A stretch of DNA of 64,000 nucleotides from Sphingomonas sp. GC_Shp_5 (GCF_026540855.1 NZ_JALNUP010000001.1:248001-312000); one strand, 5' to 3'; positions 9,837 through 20,084 are shown, numbered from the stretch's first letter. Program-made: numbers and translations. Notes: generated by a model not told the origin, from the letters alone.

Positions 9837-11027
9837 GTGACCCTGCTTCCCATCGCCGAGGCGCAAGCGCGCCTGTTCGCTCTCACCACGCCCGTGGCCG
9901 CCGAGACCGTGCCGCTCGCCGCCGCCGCGGGCCGCTGGGCCGCCGCGGATGTTCTCGCCCGCCGCACCCAGCCCGCGGCTGATCTGTCGGCGATGGACGG
10001 CTATGCGATCCGCTTCGCCGATCTCCCCGGCCCTTGGACGCTGGTCGGCGAGAGTGCCGCGGGGCGGCCCTATGCAGGCGGAATCGCTGCGGGGCAGACT
10101 GCGCGGATCTTCACCGGCGCGGCGATGCCCGCGGGCGCCGATACGGTGATGATCCAGGAGGAGGTGAGCCGCGACGGCAATCGCGTCCACCTTACCGGCG
10201 AAGGCCCGCCGGCGCTCGGCCGCAACACCCGGCGTCGCGGGCTCGACTTCCACGATGGCGACCGGCTGATCGGCGCAGGCGAGCGATTGACCCCGGCGCG
10301 GATCGCGGTGGCGGCGACCGGCGGGGCAGCGAACCTGGCGGTCAACCGCCGGGTGCGGGTCGCGCTGGTCGCGACGGGCGACGAGCTGGTGCAGCCGGGC
10401 GACACCGGCGCGCCGCACGATCCCGCCGCGCTGCCGGAATCCAACCGGGCGATGCTGGCGGCGATGCTGGCCGATTTGCCGGTCGAGATCGTCCATCTCG
10501 GTATCCTTCCAGACGATCTTGCGACGTTGCGCGATGCTTTCGCCGCCGTCGACGCGGACCTCCTCGTCACCACCGGCGGCGCCTCGGTCGGCGACCACGA
10601 CCTGGTCCGACCCGCGCTCGAGGCCGCGGGCGGGAGCATCGATTTCTGGCGGATCGCGCTGCGTCCGGGCAAGCCGATGATGGCGGGCCGGCTGGGCCAT
10701 ACGATCGTGCTCGGACTGCCGGGCAACCCCGTATCCGCCTTCGTCACCGCGATTCTGTTCGTGAAGCCGATGATCGCCCGGCTCGGCGGCGCTGCCGACC
10801 CGCTGCCGCGCAGCAGTGCCGCGATCCTTGGCGAGGACCTCCCCGCCAACGGCCCGCGCACCGACTATCTGCGCGCCGAGATCCGCGACGGCCGCGCCTA
10901 TGCCTCGACTATTCAGGACAGCTCGATGCTGCTCACCCTGGCGCGTTCGCACTGCCTGATCGTCCGTGCCGCAGGGGCGCCACCGGCGCCGGCCGGCGAC
11001 TCGGCGGAAATCCTCGTCATCGCCTGA
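9837..11027 (+). CDS. moeA: Molybdopterin molybdenumtransferase
   Basis: 396 aa. Inserts molybdate into adenylylated molybdopterin. The order of landmarks is typical: N-terminal SAMDGYAIR, the domain-II FTGAAMPAGADTVMIQEE, then the MoCF-binding fold with VALVATGDELVQPGD, SNRAMLAAML, VTTGGASVGDHD and ALRPGKPMMAG, plus GLPGNPVSAFV. The GTG at 9837 is the best start, placing LLPIAEAQARLFAL at the N-terminus. It lies 57 bases after moaC and 70 bases before lexA. Confidence 0.96.
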   Translation: MTLLPIAEAQARLFALTTPVAAETVPLAAAAGRWAAADVLARRTQPAADLSAMDGYAIRFADLPGPWTLVGESAAGRPYAGGIAAGQTARIFTGAAMPAGADTVMIQEEVSRDGNRVHLTGEGPPALGRNTRRRGLDFHDGDRLIGAGERLTPARIAVAATGGAANLAVNRRVRVALVATGDELVQPGDTGAPHDPAALPESNRAMLAAMLADLPVEIVHLGILPDDLATLRDAFAAVDADLLVTTGGASVGDHDLVRPALEAAGGSIDFWRIALRPGKPMMAGRLGHTIVLGLPGNPVSAFVTAILFVKPMIARLGGAADPLPRSSAAILGEDLPANGPRTDYLRAEIRDGRAYASTIQDSSMLLTLARSHCLIVRAAGAPPAPAGDSAEILVIA

Positions 11028-11053
11028 TCAGCGCGCTTGACGGACGTCATGGC

Positions 11054-11079
11054 GTTCCCTAGAAGTTCCGCGTCTGTTC
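11054..11079 (+). promoter_or_regulatory. Triple GTTC SOS half-sites (two overlapping LexA boxes) upstream of lexA
   Basis: GTTC occurs at 11054-11057, 11065-11068 and 11076-11079, each separated by exactly seven bases. The alphaproteobacterial LexA box is GTTC-N7-GTTC, so this run forms two overlapping operators sharing the middle half-site. It ends 18 bases before the lexA ATG, where it would block transcription or translation start, and fits lexA autoregulation. Confidence 0.87.
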
Positions 11080-11097
11080 TGGTACGGAAGGACCGCC

Positions 11098-11778
11098 ATG
11101 CTCACCCGCAAGCAGCACGAACTCGTCTGCTTCATTCACGATCGGCTCGAAGAGACCGGCGTCTCGCCGTCATTCGAGGAGATGAAGGAAGCGCTCGACC
11201 TGAAGTCGAAATCCGGGGTGCACCGCCTGATCAGCGCGCTCGAGGAACGTGGCTACATCCGCCGCCTCCCCAATCGTGCGCGGGCGCTGGAAGTGGTCAA
11301 GATGCCCGAGCGCGGCGATCGCAAGGTCGCGACCCCGGTCGCGCCACCCGCCCGCACCAGCAACGTCCGCGCGACCGCACCGACGCCTGCGAATGATGTG
11401 ATCGAGATCCCGCTGCACGGCCGCATCGCCGCCGGTGTGCCGATCGAGGCGTTCGAGGGCAGCTCGATGCTCGCGGTGCCGGCAGCATTGCTCGGATCGG
11501 GCGAACATTATGCGCTGGAAGTGTCGGGCGATTCGATGGTCGAGGCCGGCATTCTTGATGGCGATTTCGCGCTGATCCGTCGAACCGAGACGGCGCGCGA
11601 CGGCGAGATCGTGGTGGCGCTGATCGAGGACAGCGAGGCGACACTCAAATATTTCCGCCGCGAAGGTGCGATGGTCCGGCTTGATCCGGCCAACCGCGCT
11701 TATCAGCCGCAGCGCCATGCGCCATCGCATGTACGGGTGCAGGGCAAGCTGTCGGGGATCCTGCGCCGCTACGATTGA
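11098..11778 (+). CDS. lexA: LexA repressor
   Basis: 226 aa. SOS response repressor with an N-terminal winged helix ([29 protein letters not shown]...) and a C-terminal S24 peptidase-like domain. Self-cleavage features are intact: the Ala112-Gly113 bond in [11 protein letters not shown], nucleophile Ser146 in [10 protein letters not shown], and general base Lys184 in ATLKYFRR. The linker (about 75-100) is Ala/Pro/Thr rich. The ATG has an AGGA ribosome site close upstream, and the triple GTTC box precedes it. Confidence 0.97.
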   Translation: MLTRKQHELVCFIHDRLEETGVSPSFEEMKEALDLKSKSGVHRLISALEERGYIRRLPNRARALEVVKMPERGDRKVATPVAPPARTSNVRATAPTPANDVIEIPLHGRIAAGVPIEAFEGSSMLAVPAALLGSGEHYALEVSGDSMVEAGILDGDFALIRRTETARDGEIVVALIEDSEATLKYFRREGAMVRLDPANRAYQPQRHAPSHVRVQGKLSGILRRYD

Positions 11779-12074
11779 GGGTGGTGGCACGGCCGATGGT
11801 CGGTCGTGGCGAGGTTGATGTAGTGGGGTGATGGAGCGGCAGGCTTGGTGCCCGGTGACTCTTGAGCCCTGATCGTCGCTATTGCTGCTGTCTCAAGGGT
11901 GCCGAGGCTGGCGCGATGGGGTAAGTAAGCGGCCAACCACCGCTCTCCCCTGTTCGTCATCCTGAACTTGTTGCAGCGTCCATGGCCGACGCGTGCGCCA
12001 CGCTCGCGAACAGTTCTGGCCGTGGATCCTGAACCAGGTTCAGGATGATCGGGGTTTGCGGGCGGCAGTCGTGG
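11779..12074. other. Non-coding gap between lexA and comEC
   Basis: About 300 bases between two genes that face each other. Short open frames here have no ribosome site and no protein-like composition. The only structure seen is the inverted repeat element described separately at 11958-12047. Confidence 0.6.
11958..12047. repeat. Imperfect 30-bp inverted repeat element (sphingomonad intergenic repeat type)
   Basis: The left arm 11958-11987 begins CATCCTGAAC and ends CATGGCC; the right arm 12018-12047 is its imperfect reverse complement. The right arm itself contains a perfect palindrome, ATCCTGAAC-CAG-GTTCAGGAT (12026-12046). RNA from either strand could fold into a long hairpin. It lies between convergent genes, where such REP/MITE-like elements usually sit, and may help end transcription. 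Confidence 0.75.
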
Positions 12075-14273
12075 TCAGCGTGGACGAGGTGGCGACGAGC
12101 GGCGGCGGGGCCAGGACTTATAGTTCGGACGCGCTGGCGCAATGGTCGGCGCCACAAGCCAGGGGTGGCGGTCGCCCGGCGTGCGGACCGTTGCAACCTT
12201 CCCGGTCGCCAGCGTCACCGCGATGCCGCCGGTACGCGCCAGGACCGGCCTGTCGACCCTTAGCCAGCGTGGCGTGCAGCGGCGCGGCAGCCAGCGCTCG
12301 CTGACGACGATGTCGGCGTTGGCACAGGCGCTGCTCAGATCCTCGGTCGGCACGGGGTAGGCGCTGCGGGTCGCCATGATCCGCCAGCTTGTAGCGCCAT
12401 TTGCCACATCGGTGATGCACAGGTCACGGCTGCACCGCGCCGCGGGCTGGTCGGCAAGCAGCATCGGCTCGCCGTCGACACCGCCGTTCTCGGCGAGCAT
12501 GCTGCGGGTGTAATCGCCGGCGCGATCGCGGAGCAGCGCCAGGCCCGCAGGGGTGCGGATCGCGAGATGGCGCCCGTCGCCGGTGACGAGCAAGTCCGGT
12601 GGCGGCGTGGTGAGAGCCCAGAGCGCGCCGGCGGCAAGCGGCGCCAGCCCGAGCGCACGCCAGCGGGTGCGCCACAGCATCAGCCACAGCCCGCCCCCGA
12701 TCATCAGCCCGAAGGCGGCGCCCGGCATCGCCGGGAGCGCGACCGCGGCGCCGGGCGCCGCTGCGACGCTGCGCGCGATCCATAGCAGCGCCTGGAGTGC
12801 GACATTGACGAGCCACCACAGCGGCGCCCCGATCCCCGCGAGATCGGCAAACAGTGCCAGCGCCTCCAGCGGCATGATCACGAAGGTGGTGAGCGGGATG
12901 GCGACGATATTGGCGAGCGCGCCATAGAGGCCAGCCTTGTGGAAGTGGAACACTGCGATCGGCATCAGCGCGAGTTCGACGGCGAGGCCGGTGACGAGCA
13001 GCGAGGCGGTGCTGCGCGCCAAGGCGCGTGCCCTGCCCTCCTCCCGCGCGGCGACCTGCGCCATCACCCAGGGGTGTTCGTGCAGCGCGACGATCGCGGC
13101 GATCGCGGTGAAGGAGAGCTGGAAGCTTGGACCCACCAGCGCTTCTGGCCACAGCAGCAGGACCACCAGCGCCCCCATCGCGAGCAGCCGGAGGGTCATT
13201 GCCTCGCGACCCAGTGCTAGCGCTAGCAGCACCAGCAGCGCGGCGACGCAGGAGCGGATCGTCGGCACCTGGCTGCCGGTCAGCAAGGTATAGCCGATCG
13301 CCGCAAGCGCACCGGCGATGCCGGCGACCAGCGGCAGGCGGAGGCGCAGCGCGACGAACGGGAACAGCGCCAGCAAGCGGGTGACGAGCAACATGGTCGC
13401 GGCGACCGCGGCGGTGATGTGGAGACCGCTGACCGACAGGAGATGGGCGAGCCCCGCGCGCCGCATCGCATCGGCGTCGTCGGTCGCGATAGATCCCTCG
13501 TCGCCGGTGGCGAGCGCCGCCGCGATGCCGCCGCCACTGCCGGGCAGCTGCGCGGTGATGTGTCGGGTCAGGCCGGCGCGTAGCCCCGAACCGGCAACAC
13601 CGGGTGTGATCACCTTGACCGGTGCGAAGCCGCGGCCGGTGGCGCCGATCCCGGCGAACCAGGCGACGCGGGCGTAGTCATAGGCGCCGGGTACCGCCGC
13701 GCCGGGCGGCGGCATCAGCCGCGCCTGGATGCTGATCACGGCTCCGGGGGCAAGGCCGGCCGGCTCGTCGGCTTCGGCGAGGTTGACGCGGATGCGTGGC
13801 GGCAGCGATGCGCCCACCACCGGCGCCAGCGTCAGCCGGACGAGTGCCCGCGCGGCGAGCGGCTCGACCGCGAGGACCTTCGCCTGGAAGGTGGCGACCA
13901 CCGGCCGGGCGAGCACCGGTGCCGCCACGCGATCGGCGCGCCACCAGACCAGCCCGATGCCGAGCGCGACCGTCAACGCCGCGATCGCGAGTGCCCGCGC
14001 CGCCCGACCATGGCGTCCGAGCGACAGCGCGCCGAGCCCGATCGCCACCAAAAGGGCGACAGCCTGCCGCCAGGCATCGGGGCTTGGCAGGGTGAACCAC
14101 AGCCCGATCCCGATGCCGAGCGCGACCGGCAGCCACAGGATCAGCTGGTCACGCTCCGCCTCGAGCCACCTTTCGAGGAACGCGAATGTCGCAGCGCGGG
14201 ACCATGAGGGCCGCCACGGCGTTTGAAGGCACCAGGGGCGCGTGCTAGGGGTCGCCACGGCTGACTTGGCCAT
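12075..14273 (-). CDS. ComEC/Rec2 family membrane protein
   Basis: About 732 aa from the ATG at 14273. Two membrane helices precede a DUF4131-like soluble region (about 90-230). A competence domain with many helices (about 250-520) includes [16 protein letters not shown] and [25 protein letters not shown]. The C-terminus holds about 190 residues with no metallo-beta-lactamase HxHxDH motif. ComEC forms the inner-membrane DNA channel in competent bacteria. The gene is divergent from gltX and converges with lexA. The exact start is uncertain because the first roughly 25 residues look non-conserved. Confidence 0.88.
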   Translation of the reverse strand: MAKSAVATPSTRPWCLQTPWRPSWSRAATFAFLERWLEAERDQLILWLPVALGIGIGLWFTLPSPDAWRQAVALLVAIGLGALSLGRHGRAARALAIAALTVALGIGLVWWRADRVAAPVLARPVVATFQAKVLAVEPLAARALVRLTLAPVVGASLPPRIRVNLAEADEPAGLAPGAVISIQARLMPPPGAAVPGAYDYARVAWFAGIGATGRGFAPVKVITPGVAGSGLRAGLTRHITAQLPGSGGGIAAALATGDEGSIATDDADAMRRAGLAHLLSVSGLHITAAVAATMLLVTRLLALFPFVALRLRLPLVAGIAGALAAIGYTLLTGSQVPTIRSCVAALLVLLALALGREAMTLRLLAMGALVVLLLWPEALVGPSFQLSFTAIAAIVALHEHPWVMAQVAAREEGRARALARSTASLLVTGLAVELALMPIAVFHFHKAGLYGALANIVAIPLTTFVIMPLEALALFADLAGIGAPLWWLVNVALQALLWIARSVAAAPGAAVALPAMPGAAFGLMIGGGLWLMLWRTRWRALGLAPLAAGALWALTTPPPDLLVTGDGRHLAIRTPAGLALLRDRAGDYTRSMLAENGGVDGEPMLLADQPAARCSRDLCITDVANGATSWRIMATRSAYPVPTEDLSSACANADIVVSERWLPRRCTPRWLRVDRPVLARTGGIAVTLATGKVATVRTPGDRHPWLVAPTIAPARPNYKSWPRRRSSPPRPR

Positions 14274-14301
14274 CACCAGCGAAGATTGGGAGCAGGCGCG
14301 G

Positions 14302-15771
14302 TTGAGCGCAATAGTTGAAAACGCACCGGCAACGTCCGGCGACATCGATGCCCCCGCAACGGGCGGCGGCGGGCGCATCGTCACGCGCTTCGCGCCCTCG
14401 CCGACCGGTTACCTCCATCTCGGCGGTGCGCGCACCGCCTTGTTCAACTGGCTGTACGCGCGTCACCACGGCGGCACCTTCCTGTTACGGATCGAGGATA
14501 CCGACCGGGTGCGCTCCACCCAGCCGGCGATCGACGCTATCCTTGCCGGGCTGACGTGGCTGGGGATCGACTGGGACGGCGACGCCGTGTTTCAGTTCGC
14601 CCGCGCCGAGCGCCATGCCGCGGTCGCGCACCAGATGGTCGGGGCTGGCTATGCCTATCGCTGCTACATGACCGCCGAGGAGATCGCCGCGCAGCGCGAG
14701 GCCGCGCAGGCGGCCAAGAAGCCGGTGCGGATCCGCTCGCCGTGGCTCGATCGCGATGCTGCCGAGGCGCCGGAGGGCGCGCCGTTCGTCGTCCGCCTCA
14801 AGGCACCACGCGAGGGCGCGGTGACGATCCAGGATCAGGTCCAGGGCGCTGTCACCGTGCAGAACGCCGAACTGGACGACATGGTGCTGCTGCGCTCCGA
14901 CGGTACGCCGACCTATATGCTCGCGGTGGTGGTCGATGACCACGACATGGGGGTGACCCATGTCATCCGCGGCGATGACCATCTCAACAATGCTTTTCGC
15001 CAGCTGCCGATTTACCGGGCAATGGGTGCGATCGAGGGCGGATGGCCGGACCCGGTCTATGCGCATATCCCGCTGATCCACGGCACCGACGGCGCCAAGC
15101 TTTCCAAGCGCCACGGCGCGGTGGGGATCGAGGCCTACCGCGACGAACTCGGCATCCTGCCGGAAGCGTTCGACAATTACCTGCTGCGGCTCGGCTGGGG
15201 CCATGGCGACGACGAGATCATCAGCCGCGCGCAGGCGGTCGAATGGTTCGACCTGTCCGGCGTCGGCAAGAGCCCGTCGCGGTTCGATCTCAAGAAACTC
15301 GAGCATCTCAACGGCCACTATATTCGCGAGGCAGACGACGCCCGGCTCGCGGCGCTGGTTGCCCCGATTGGTCACTATGGTGATGTTTCGTTGCTGGAGC
15401 AGGCGATGCCGGTGCTTAAGGCGCGGGCGGCCAATCTCAACGAGCTGGCCGCCGGCGCCGGCTTCCTCTTCGCCCAGCGTCCGCTGGCGATGGACGATGC
15501 CGCAGCAGCGCTGTTAACCGACGACGCGCGAGCGCTTTTGGTCAAGCTTCATGCCGCACTTGACGCGGTGCAGCAGTGGGATCAGGAGGCCACCGAAGCA
15601 GCGGTTCGGCAGGTGTCCGAGGCAGAGGGCGTCAAGCTCGGCCAGGTCGCCCAGCCGCTCCGCGCCGCTCTCACCGGGCGCAAGACCTCGCCCGGCATCT
15701 TCGACGTGCTCGCGCTGCTGGGAAAAGAGGAAAGCCTCGGCCGCATCGCGGACCAGACCACGAATCGCTAG
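14302..15771 (+). CDS. gltX: Glutamate--tRNA ligase
   Basis: 489 aa from the TTG at 14302; a GTG at 14242 would give 509 aa. It charges tRNA-Glu. The class I signatures are clear: [20 protein letters not shown] (HIGH equivalent) and KLSKRHG (KMSKS equivalent). The frame has no ATG before the conserved core. TTG 14302 has GGGAG nine bases upstream and avoids overlapping the divergent comEC start at 14273, so it is preferred. Many alphaproteobacteria carry two gltX copies; whether this is the only one cannot be seen. It ends 12 bases before gltA. Confidence 0.95.
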   Translation: MSAIVENAPATSGDIDAPATGGGGRIVTRFAPSPTGYLHLGGARTALFNWLYARHHGGTFLLRIEDTDRVRSTQPAIDAILAGLTWLGIDWDGDAVFQFARAERHAAVAHQMVGAGYAYRCYMTAEEIAAQREAAQAAKKPVRIRSPWLDRDAAEAPEGAPFVVRLKAPREGAVTIQDQVQGAVTVQNAELDDMVLLRSDGTPTYMLAVVVDDHDMGVTHVIRGDDHLNNAFRQLPIYRAMGAIEGGWPDPVYAHIPLIHGTDGAKLSKRHGAVGIEAYRDELGILPEAFDNYLLRLGWGHGDDEIISRAQAVEWFDLSGVGKSPSRFDLKKLEHLNGHYIREADDARLAALVAPIGHYGDVSLLEQAMPVLKARAANLNELAAGAGFLFAQRPLAMDDAAAALLTDDARALLVKLHAALDAVQQWDQEATEAAVRQVSEAEGVKLGQVAQPLRAALTGRKTSPGIFDVLALLGKEESLGRIADQTTNR

Positions 15772-15783
15772 GAAGGACGACCC

Positions 15784-17067
15784 ATGACCGACGCTGCCAA
15801 GCTCTCCCTGGACGGCAAGGATTTCGACTACCCGGTCATGTCGGGGAGCGTCGGTCCCGACGTCGTCGACATCCGCAAGCTCTATGCGCAGACCGGCGCC
15901 TTCACCTACGATCCGGGCTTCACCTCGACCGCCTCGTGCCAGTCGAAGCTGACCTATATCGATGGCGACGAGGGCGTGCTGCTGCACCGCGGCTATCCGA
16001 TCGGCGAGCTCGCCGAAGAGTCGAGCTTCATGGAAGTGGCCTATCTGCTGCTTAACGGCGAGCTGCCGAACCAGGGCGAGCTCACCACCTTCAACCGCAC
16101 GATCACGCGCCACACCATGGTGCACGAGCAGCTCGCGACCTTCTTCCGCGGCTTCCGTCGCGATGCGCATCCGATGGCGATCCTGTGCGGCGTGGTTGGC
16201 GCGCTCTCGGCCTTCTACCATGACTCGACCGACATCCACGATCCGGTGCAGCGTACGATCGCCTCGCACCGCCTGATCGCCAAGATGCCGACGATCGCGG
16301 CGATGGCTTACAAGTACAGCGTCGGACAGCCGTTCCTCTACCCGGACAACTCGCTCTCCTACACCGGCAACTTTCTGCGCATGACCTTCGGCGTGCCGGC
16401 CGAGCCCTATGAGGTGAACCCGGCGGTCGAGAAGGCGATGGACCGGATCTTCATCCTCCATGCCGATCACGAGCAGAATGCCTCGACCTCGACCGTGCGC
16501 CTCGCCGGTTCGTCGGGCGCCAACCCGTTCGCGTGCATCGCCGCCGGAATCGCCTGCCTGTGGGGCCCGGCGCATGGCGGCGCCAACGAGGCGGCGCTCA
16601 ACATGCTGCGCGAGATCGGCACGCCCGAGCGCATCCCCGAGTTCATCGCCCGCGCCAAGGACAAGAACGATCCGTTCCGCCTGATGGGCTTCGGCCATCG
16701 CGTGTACAAGAACTACGACCCGCGCGCGACGGTGATGCAGAAGACGGTGCGCGAGGTGTTCGATGCGCTCAAGGTCAACGATCCGTTGTTCGATACCGCG
16801 CTGCGGCTCGAGGAGCTGGCGCTCAGCGACGACTACTTCATCGAGAAGAAGCTGTTCCCGAACGTCGACTTCTACTCGGGCGTGATCCTGTCGGCGATCG
16901 GCTTCCCGACCTCGATGTTCACCGTGCTGTTCGCGCTCGCCCGTACCGTCGGCTGGGTGGCGCAGTGGAACGAGATGATCACCGATCCCGATCAGAAGAT
17001 CGGCCGTCCGCGCCAGCTGTACAACGGCCCGGTCCAGCGGTCGTACACCCCGCTCGGCGAGCGTTAA
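15784..17067 (+). CDS. gltA: Citrate synthase
   Basis: 427 aa, hexameric type II length. Condenses oxaloacetate and acetyl-CoA at entry to the TCA cycle. Active-site segments are complete: [31 protein letters not shown] with catalytic His, and [15 protein letters not shown] with His and Arg, plus the catalytic Asp in VDFYSGV. An AGGAAGGA ribosome site stands just upstream of the ATG, which suggests strong translation. It follows gltX closely and is followed after 5 bases by a small membrane protein gene. Confidence 0.98.
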   Translation: MTDAAKLSLDGKDFDYPVMSGSVGPDVVDIRKLYAQTGAFTYDPGFTSTASCQSKLTYIDGDEGVLLHRGYPIGELAEESSFMEVAYLLLNGELPNQGELTTFNRTITRHTMVHEQLATFFRGFRRDAHPMAILCGVVGALSAFYHDSTDIHDPVQRTIASHRLIAKMPTIAAMAYKYSVGQPFLYPDNSLSYTGNFLRMTFGVPAEPYEVNPAVEKAMDRIFILHADHEQNASTSTVRLAGSSGANPFACIAAGIACLWGPAHGGANEAALNMLREIGTPERIPEFIARAKDKNDPFRLMGFGHRVYKNYDPRATVMQKTVREVFDALKVNDPLFDTALRLEELALSDDYFIEKKLFPNVDFYSGVILSAIGFPTSMFTVLFALARTVGWVAQWNEMITDPDQKIGRPRQLYNGPVQRSYTPLGER

Positions 17068-17072
17068 GACTC

Positions 17073-17276
17073 GTGGCCCGGCTCCGCCCGATCATCCTCG
17101 CCATCGGCGTGCTCTGCACGCTGATGGGGCTGCTGTGGATCGGCCAGGGGCTGGCTTACGTCCATTGGCCGCAATCGAGCTTCATGCTCGACCAGCGGCC
17201 GTGGGCAGACCGCGGCGCGGCGCTCGCCGTGCTCGGCCTGCTGATGATCCTGGTCGGGCGGCGGCTGCGCCGCTGA
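17073..17276 (+). CDS. Small two-helix membrane protein
   Basis: 67 aa from GTG 17073, five bases after the gltA stop and in the same direction. It shows two hydrophobic helices (ILAIGVLCTLMGLLWIGQGL and GAALAVLGLLMILVGRRL) separated by a WPQSSFMLDQRPWADR loop. The Trp-rich loop and paired helices resemble small inner-membrane proteins found near gltA in relatives, but I cannot name a family with certainty. It converges with the kinase-like gene, with 3 bases between them. Confidence 0.7.
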   Translation: MARLRPIILAIGVLCTLMGLLWIGQGLAYVHWPQSSFMLDQRPWADRGAALAVLGLLMILVGRRLRR

Positions 17277-17279
17277 CGC

Positions 17280-18650
17280 TCAGCCCGCGGCCGCATGGTC
17301 GATCGGCAGCGTCAGGGTGAATTGAGCACCCTCGCCCGGTCTGCTCTCGACCGTCAACTCGCCGCCCATCGCCCGTGACAGGCGCCGCGCGATATAGAGG
17401 CCGAGGCCGTTGCCGCCCGGCTCGGTGGGGTCGACCCGCTCGAACTTGTCGAAGATGCGCGCCTGGTCTTCGACGGCGATGCCCTTGCCCTGATCGGCGA
17501 CCACGACCTCGGCCATCGTGCCAATATGCCCGGCGGTGATCGTGACGACGCTGCCGCCCGGCGAATAGCGCACCGCATTGCCGATCAGATTGACCAGGAT
17601 CTGCAGCGTTCGGCGGAAATCGCCGAGCGCCGGCACCTCGATCGTGGCGAGCGGCTTGGCGATCGCGACCCCGGCATCGTCAGCGCGCACCGCGAGCAGT
17701 CCGGCTGCCCGGCGAGCGACATCGGCGAGATCGATCGGCTCGGCGACCAGCGCGAAGTCGGAGCGCTCGACCGCGTGGAGATCGACGAGATCGTCGACGA
17801 GGCCGAGCAGATGGCGTCCGGCATTGGCGATGTCGGAAGCGTAGTCGACATAATCCTGCTGCACCGGGCCTTCGGCGGCGGCGTTGATCGTATCGGCATG
17901 CGCGACAATCCGCGCGAGCGGCGTGCGCAATGCCTTGTCGAGGCCTTGGGTAAAAGCGGGCGAGATCGCCGGCAACGGCGGCGCGGCGGCAGTGGCATCG
18001 GTTTCGATGCGCGCGGTGCCGACAAATCCGGCGAAGTCCCCCATGGTGTCACGACGGACCGCCGCAGCGAGGATCACCGCGCGATCGCTGCCGCGCAGCC
18101 GCGCCCTCTGCTCGGCCAGCGGCTTGCGGCGGGCGACCGCGTCGAGCAGCGGCAGCGTGCCGTCACCATGTTCGGCGAGCGATACCAGCGCGGTGAGCGG
18201 CTTGCCGAGCAGCTCCAGCGCATCGATGCCGAGCTGTCGCGCGGCGTCGATCGAGACGAAGGTCAGCAGCAACGCCGCATCGGTTTCCCAGCGCAGCTCG
18301 CCGTCGCCCCGCTCGTGCGCACGCTCGGTGGCGGGTGACGGCGCCGCCACCCTGAGCTCGCGCCAGCCGCTGATCGCAAGGCGTACGCTGTCGCCATTGG
18401 GCTGGGCGCGGACCCACAGATCGAGATCCGCGTCGACGTCGGCGATCGTCACCCCGCGCGAGACGATGATGCCCAGGCGACGGGCGAGCCGCGCGATCGT
18501 CGCCAGCGCCGGAACGGCAAGCGGCGCACCGATCATCCCGCCGGCGCGCTCGTTGAGCGCCTCCAGTGCCGGGTCGGCGGTGGTGACGCGCCCCTCCGCA
18601 TCGATCATCGCGTGCGACACGGGCACGTCAGGCAATCCGTCCATCTTCAC
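17280..18650 (-). CDS. Histidine kinase-like protein lacking the phosphoacceptor histidine
   Basis: About 455 aa. A PAS-like N-terminus (about 1-100) and a second sensor-like region precede a HisKA-like dimerisation helix and a HATPase domain. ATP-binding boxes are intact: NLIGNAVRYSP (N box), VADQGKGIAV (G1), IFDKFERVD (F) and GGNGLGLYIARRL (G2). In the H box the usual SHELRTPL reads DKALRTPL, so Lys (codon 17934-17936, residue 239) replaces the phosphoaccepting His. There is no membrane helix and no receiver domain. GTG 18650 overlaps the DUF2336 stop (GTGA); ATG 18644 is an alternative. It may act as an ATP-dependent scaffold or pseudokinase. Confidence 0.85.
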   Translation of the reverse strand: MKMDGLPDVPVSHAMIDAEGRVTTADPALEALNERAGGMIGAPLAVPALATIARLARRLGIIVSRGVTIADVDADLDLWVRAQPNGDSVRLAISGWRELRVAAPSPATERAHERGDGELRWETDAALLLTFVSIDAARQLGIDALELLGKPLTALVSLAEHGDGTLPLLDAVARRKPLAEQRARLRGSDRAVILAAAVRRDTMGDFAGFVGTARIETDATAAAPPLPAISPAFTQGLDKALRTPLARIVAHADTINAAAEGPVQQDYVDYASDIANAGRHLLGLVDDLVDLHAVERSDFALVAEPIDLADVARRAAGLLAVRADDAGVAIAKPLATIEVPALGDFRRTLQILVNLIGNAVRYSPGGSVVTITAGHIGTMAEVVVADQGKGIAVEDQARIFDKFERVDPTEPGGNGLGLYIARRLSRAMGGELTVESRPGEGAQFTLTLPIDHAAAG

Positions 18651-19747
18651 CAATTGCTTTCCCGGGTCAGGGCGTCGATCGCCGCGCGAAGATCGTGATG
18701 GAGCGTGAGCGGTGCCAGTGACGAGCGGGCGGCCTCGACCGGTACCGCCGCAATGGCATCGAGTTCGTCGGCGAATTGCTCGATATTGCGGCGCGGATCG
18801 GCGTCGGCGAGCGCCAGCGCGATCTGGGCGATGGTCGCTCGATCAAGCGCGGCGGCACGGAGCGCCAGCCACAGCCGATCGCCCTCGGGTTCGAGCAGGA
18901 TCTCGCGTGCAACGTCGAAGTCGAGGTCGACGGCACGGCCGAGCACGGCGATGAACAACAGCAGTCGCCGATCGGCGAGCGCCTCGAGCAACAGTGGGCC
19001 GAGTTCGTCGGCACGGGCGTCGATCGCGCCCGCCAGCCGCATCGCCACCGCTTCGACCCGTCCGCCCTCGTCATGCGCGCCGAGGCTGCGATGCGCTGCC
19101 TCGACAATCGCACGATCCACCGCCGCGTCCTCGCCGATTGCAGCAGCGGACGCCTCGCGGATGCAGGCGGCCGACCACCAGACCAGTTGGTGATGGCGCT
19201 CCGCGGTGAGATCCCCCGCTCCCGGCGTGCCATTGTCGCTGGCGGACCGGCGCCGCGCCTCGGCGGCGAGCAGCGCTCGCGCCGCCGCGGCGACGATGCT
19301 GTCGTCGACATCGGCGAGGCGGATCAGCAGGCTCGGTCGGTCGGCGACAGCATGGTGGATCGGCAGCGCCTCGGCGATGAGATCCGCGCGCACCCTGGCG
19401 AGCAGCTCGTCCATCAGCCGACGATCGCGGAGCAGGCCGGCACGCGCCAGCCGGCGCACGACCTCGTCATGGTTCTGGAGCAGCGCCTCGGCGCGGGCAT
19501 CGGCACCGCGACCGGCGAGGATCCGCGCGGCGTGGCGGCGAATGTCTGTCTCGACCGCACCCACGGTCGCGGCGAGCACCGCCGCGACCGCGTGGCGGGT
19601 GCGCTCGTCGAGCCGGGCATCGTCGGCAAGGAAGAAGTCGGCGATCGTTCCCGTCAGCCGCGCCGCCGCCCGACCGGCCGCGCCACGCGCGGCGGCAAGC
19701 CGCGCATCGAGAGAGGCGCGATCCAGCGGAGGTGGTCCGGCCGACAT
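18647..19747 (-). CDS. DUF2336 domain-containing protein
   Basis: 366 aa, almost wholly helical, rich in Ala, Arg, Asp and Leu, with no signal peptide. Composition and repeated helix pairs (for example ALLQNHDEVVRRLARAGLL and LLIRLADVDDSIVAAAARALL) fit DUF2336, a HEAT-like alphaproteobacterial family of unknown role. It is translationally coupled to the kinase-like gene downstream, which points to a shared signalling function. The ATG at 19747 is followed by an acceptable N-terminus MSAGPPPLDRASLDARL. Confidence 0.8.
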   Translation of the reverse strand: MSAGPPPLDRASLDARLAAARGAAGRAAARLTGTIADFFLADDARLDERTRHAVAAVLAATVGAVETDIRRHAARILAGRGADARAEALLQNHDEVVRRLARAGLLRDRRLMDELLARVRADLIAEALPIHHAVADRPSLLIRLADVDDSIVAAAARALLAAEARRRSASDNGTPGAGDLTAERHHQLVWWSAACIREASAAAIGEDAAVDRAIVEAAHRSLGAHDEGGRVEAVAMRLAGAIDARADELGPLLLEALADRRLLLFIAVLGRAVDLDFDVAREILLEPEGDRLWLALRAAALDRATIAQIALALADADPRRNIEQFADELDAIAAVPVEAARSSLAPLTLHHDLRAAIDALTRESNW

Positions 19748-20084
19748 GATCTGGCTCCTAGCCCGGCCGTCGTTAAGGCGAGACTAACCGTCGGCGTACC
19801 GACAGGCCCGAAAATCTGCCGTCTTCCACGTGTCTTCCCCTTTGCGCACGCCCGCGACGGCTGATGTTAGAGCCGCGACCATCGGCCAAGCAGGCCGGTT
19901 GGCACAAGCGGGAACTGGGCCTCACGGCGGCGGTTTGCGTGAAAACTGTCTCTGTCGGGAACACTTGCGGCGCCGGTCGCAATCGGGTCAAGGCGGGAGG
20001 GTGATCCGCGGGCAGCGCTGCATCTGTCATCTTTTTGCTCCGTCACGCGTTACTTATTGGCGTCAACAGCCGGACGGGGGAGCG
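19748..20084. other. Divergent intergenic region, about 337 bases
   Basis: It separates the DUF2336 gene (minus strand) from the next plus-strand gene. No ORF with a ribosome site is seen. GGAAC at 19911 followed 16 bases later by GGTT resembles the general-stress sigma factor EcfG pattern, but the match is loose and its distance to the next ATG (about 150 bases) is long. No repeat or RNA fold stands out. Confidence 0.45.

Noticed and set aside
19911..19935. GGAAC-N16-GGTT, a possible EcfG (general stress) promoter upstream of 20085
   Set aside because: Only a loose match; such strings are expected by chance in this GC-rich region and the distance to the gene is long. RNA-seq start mapping would decide.
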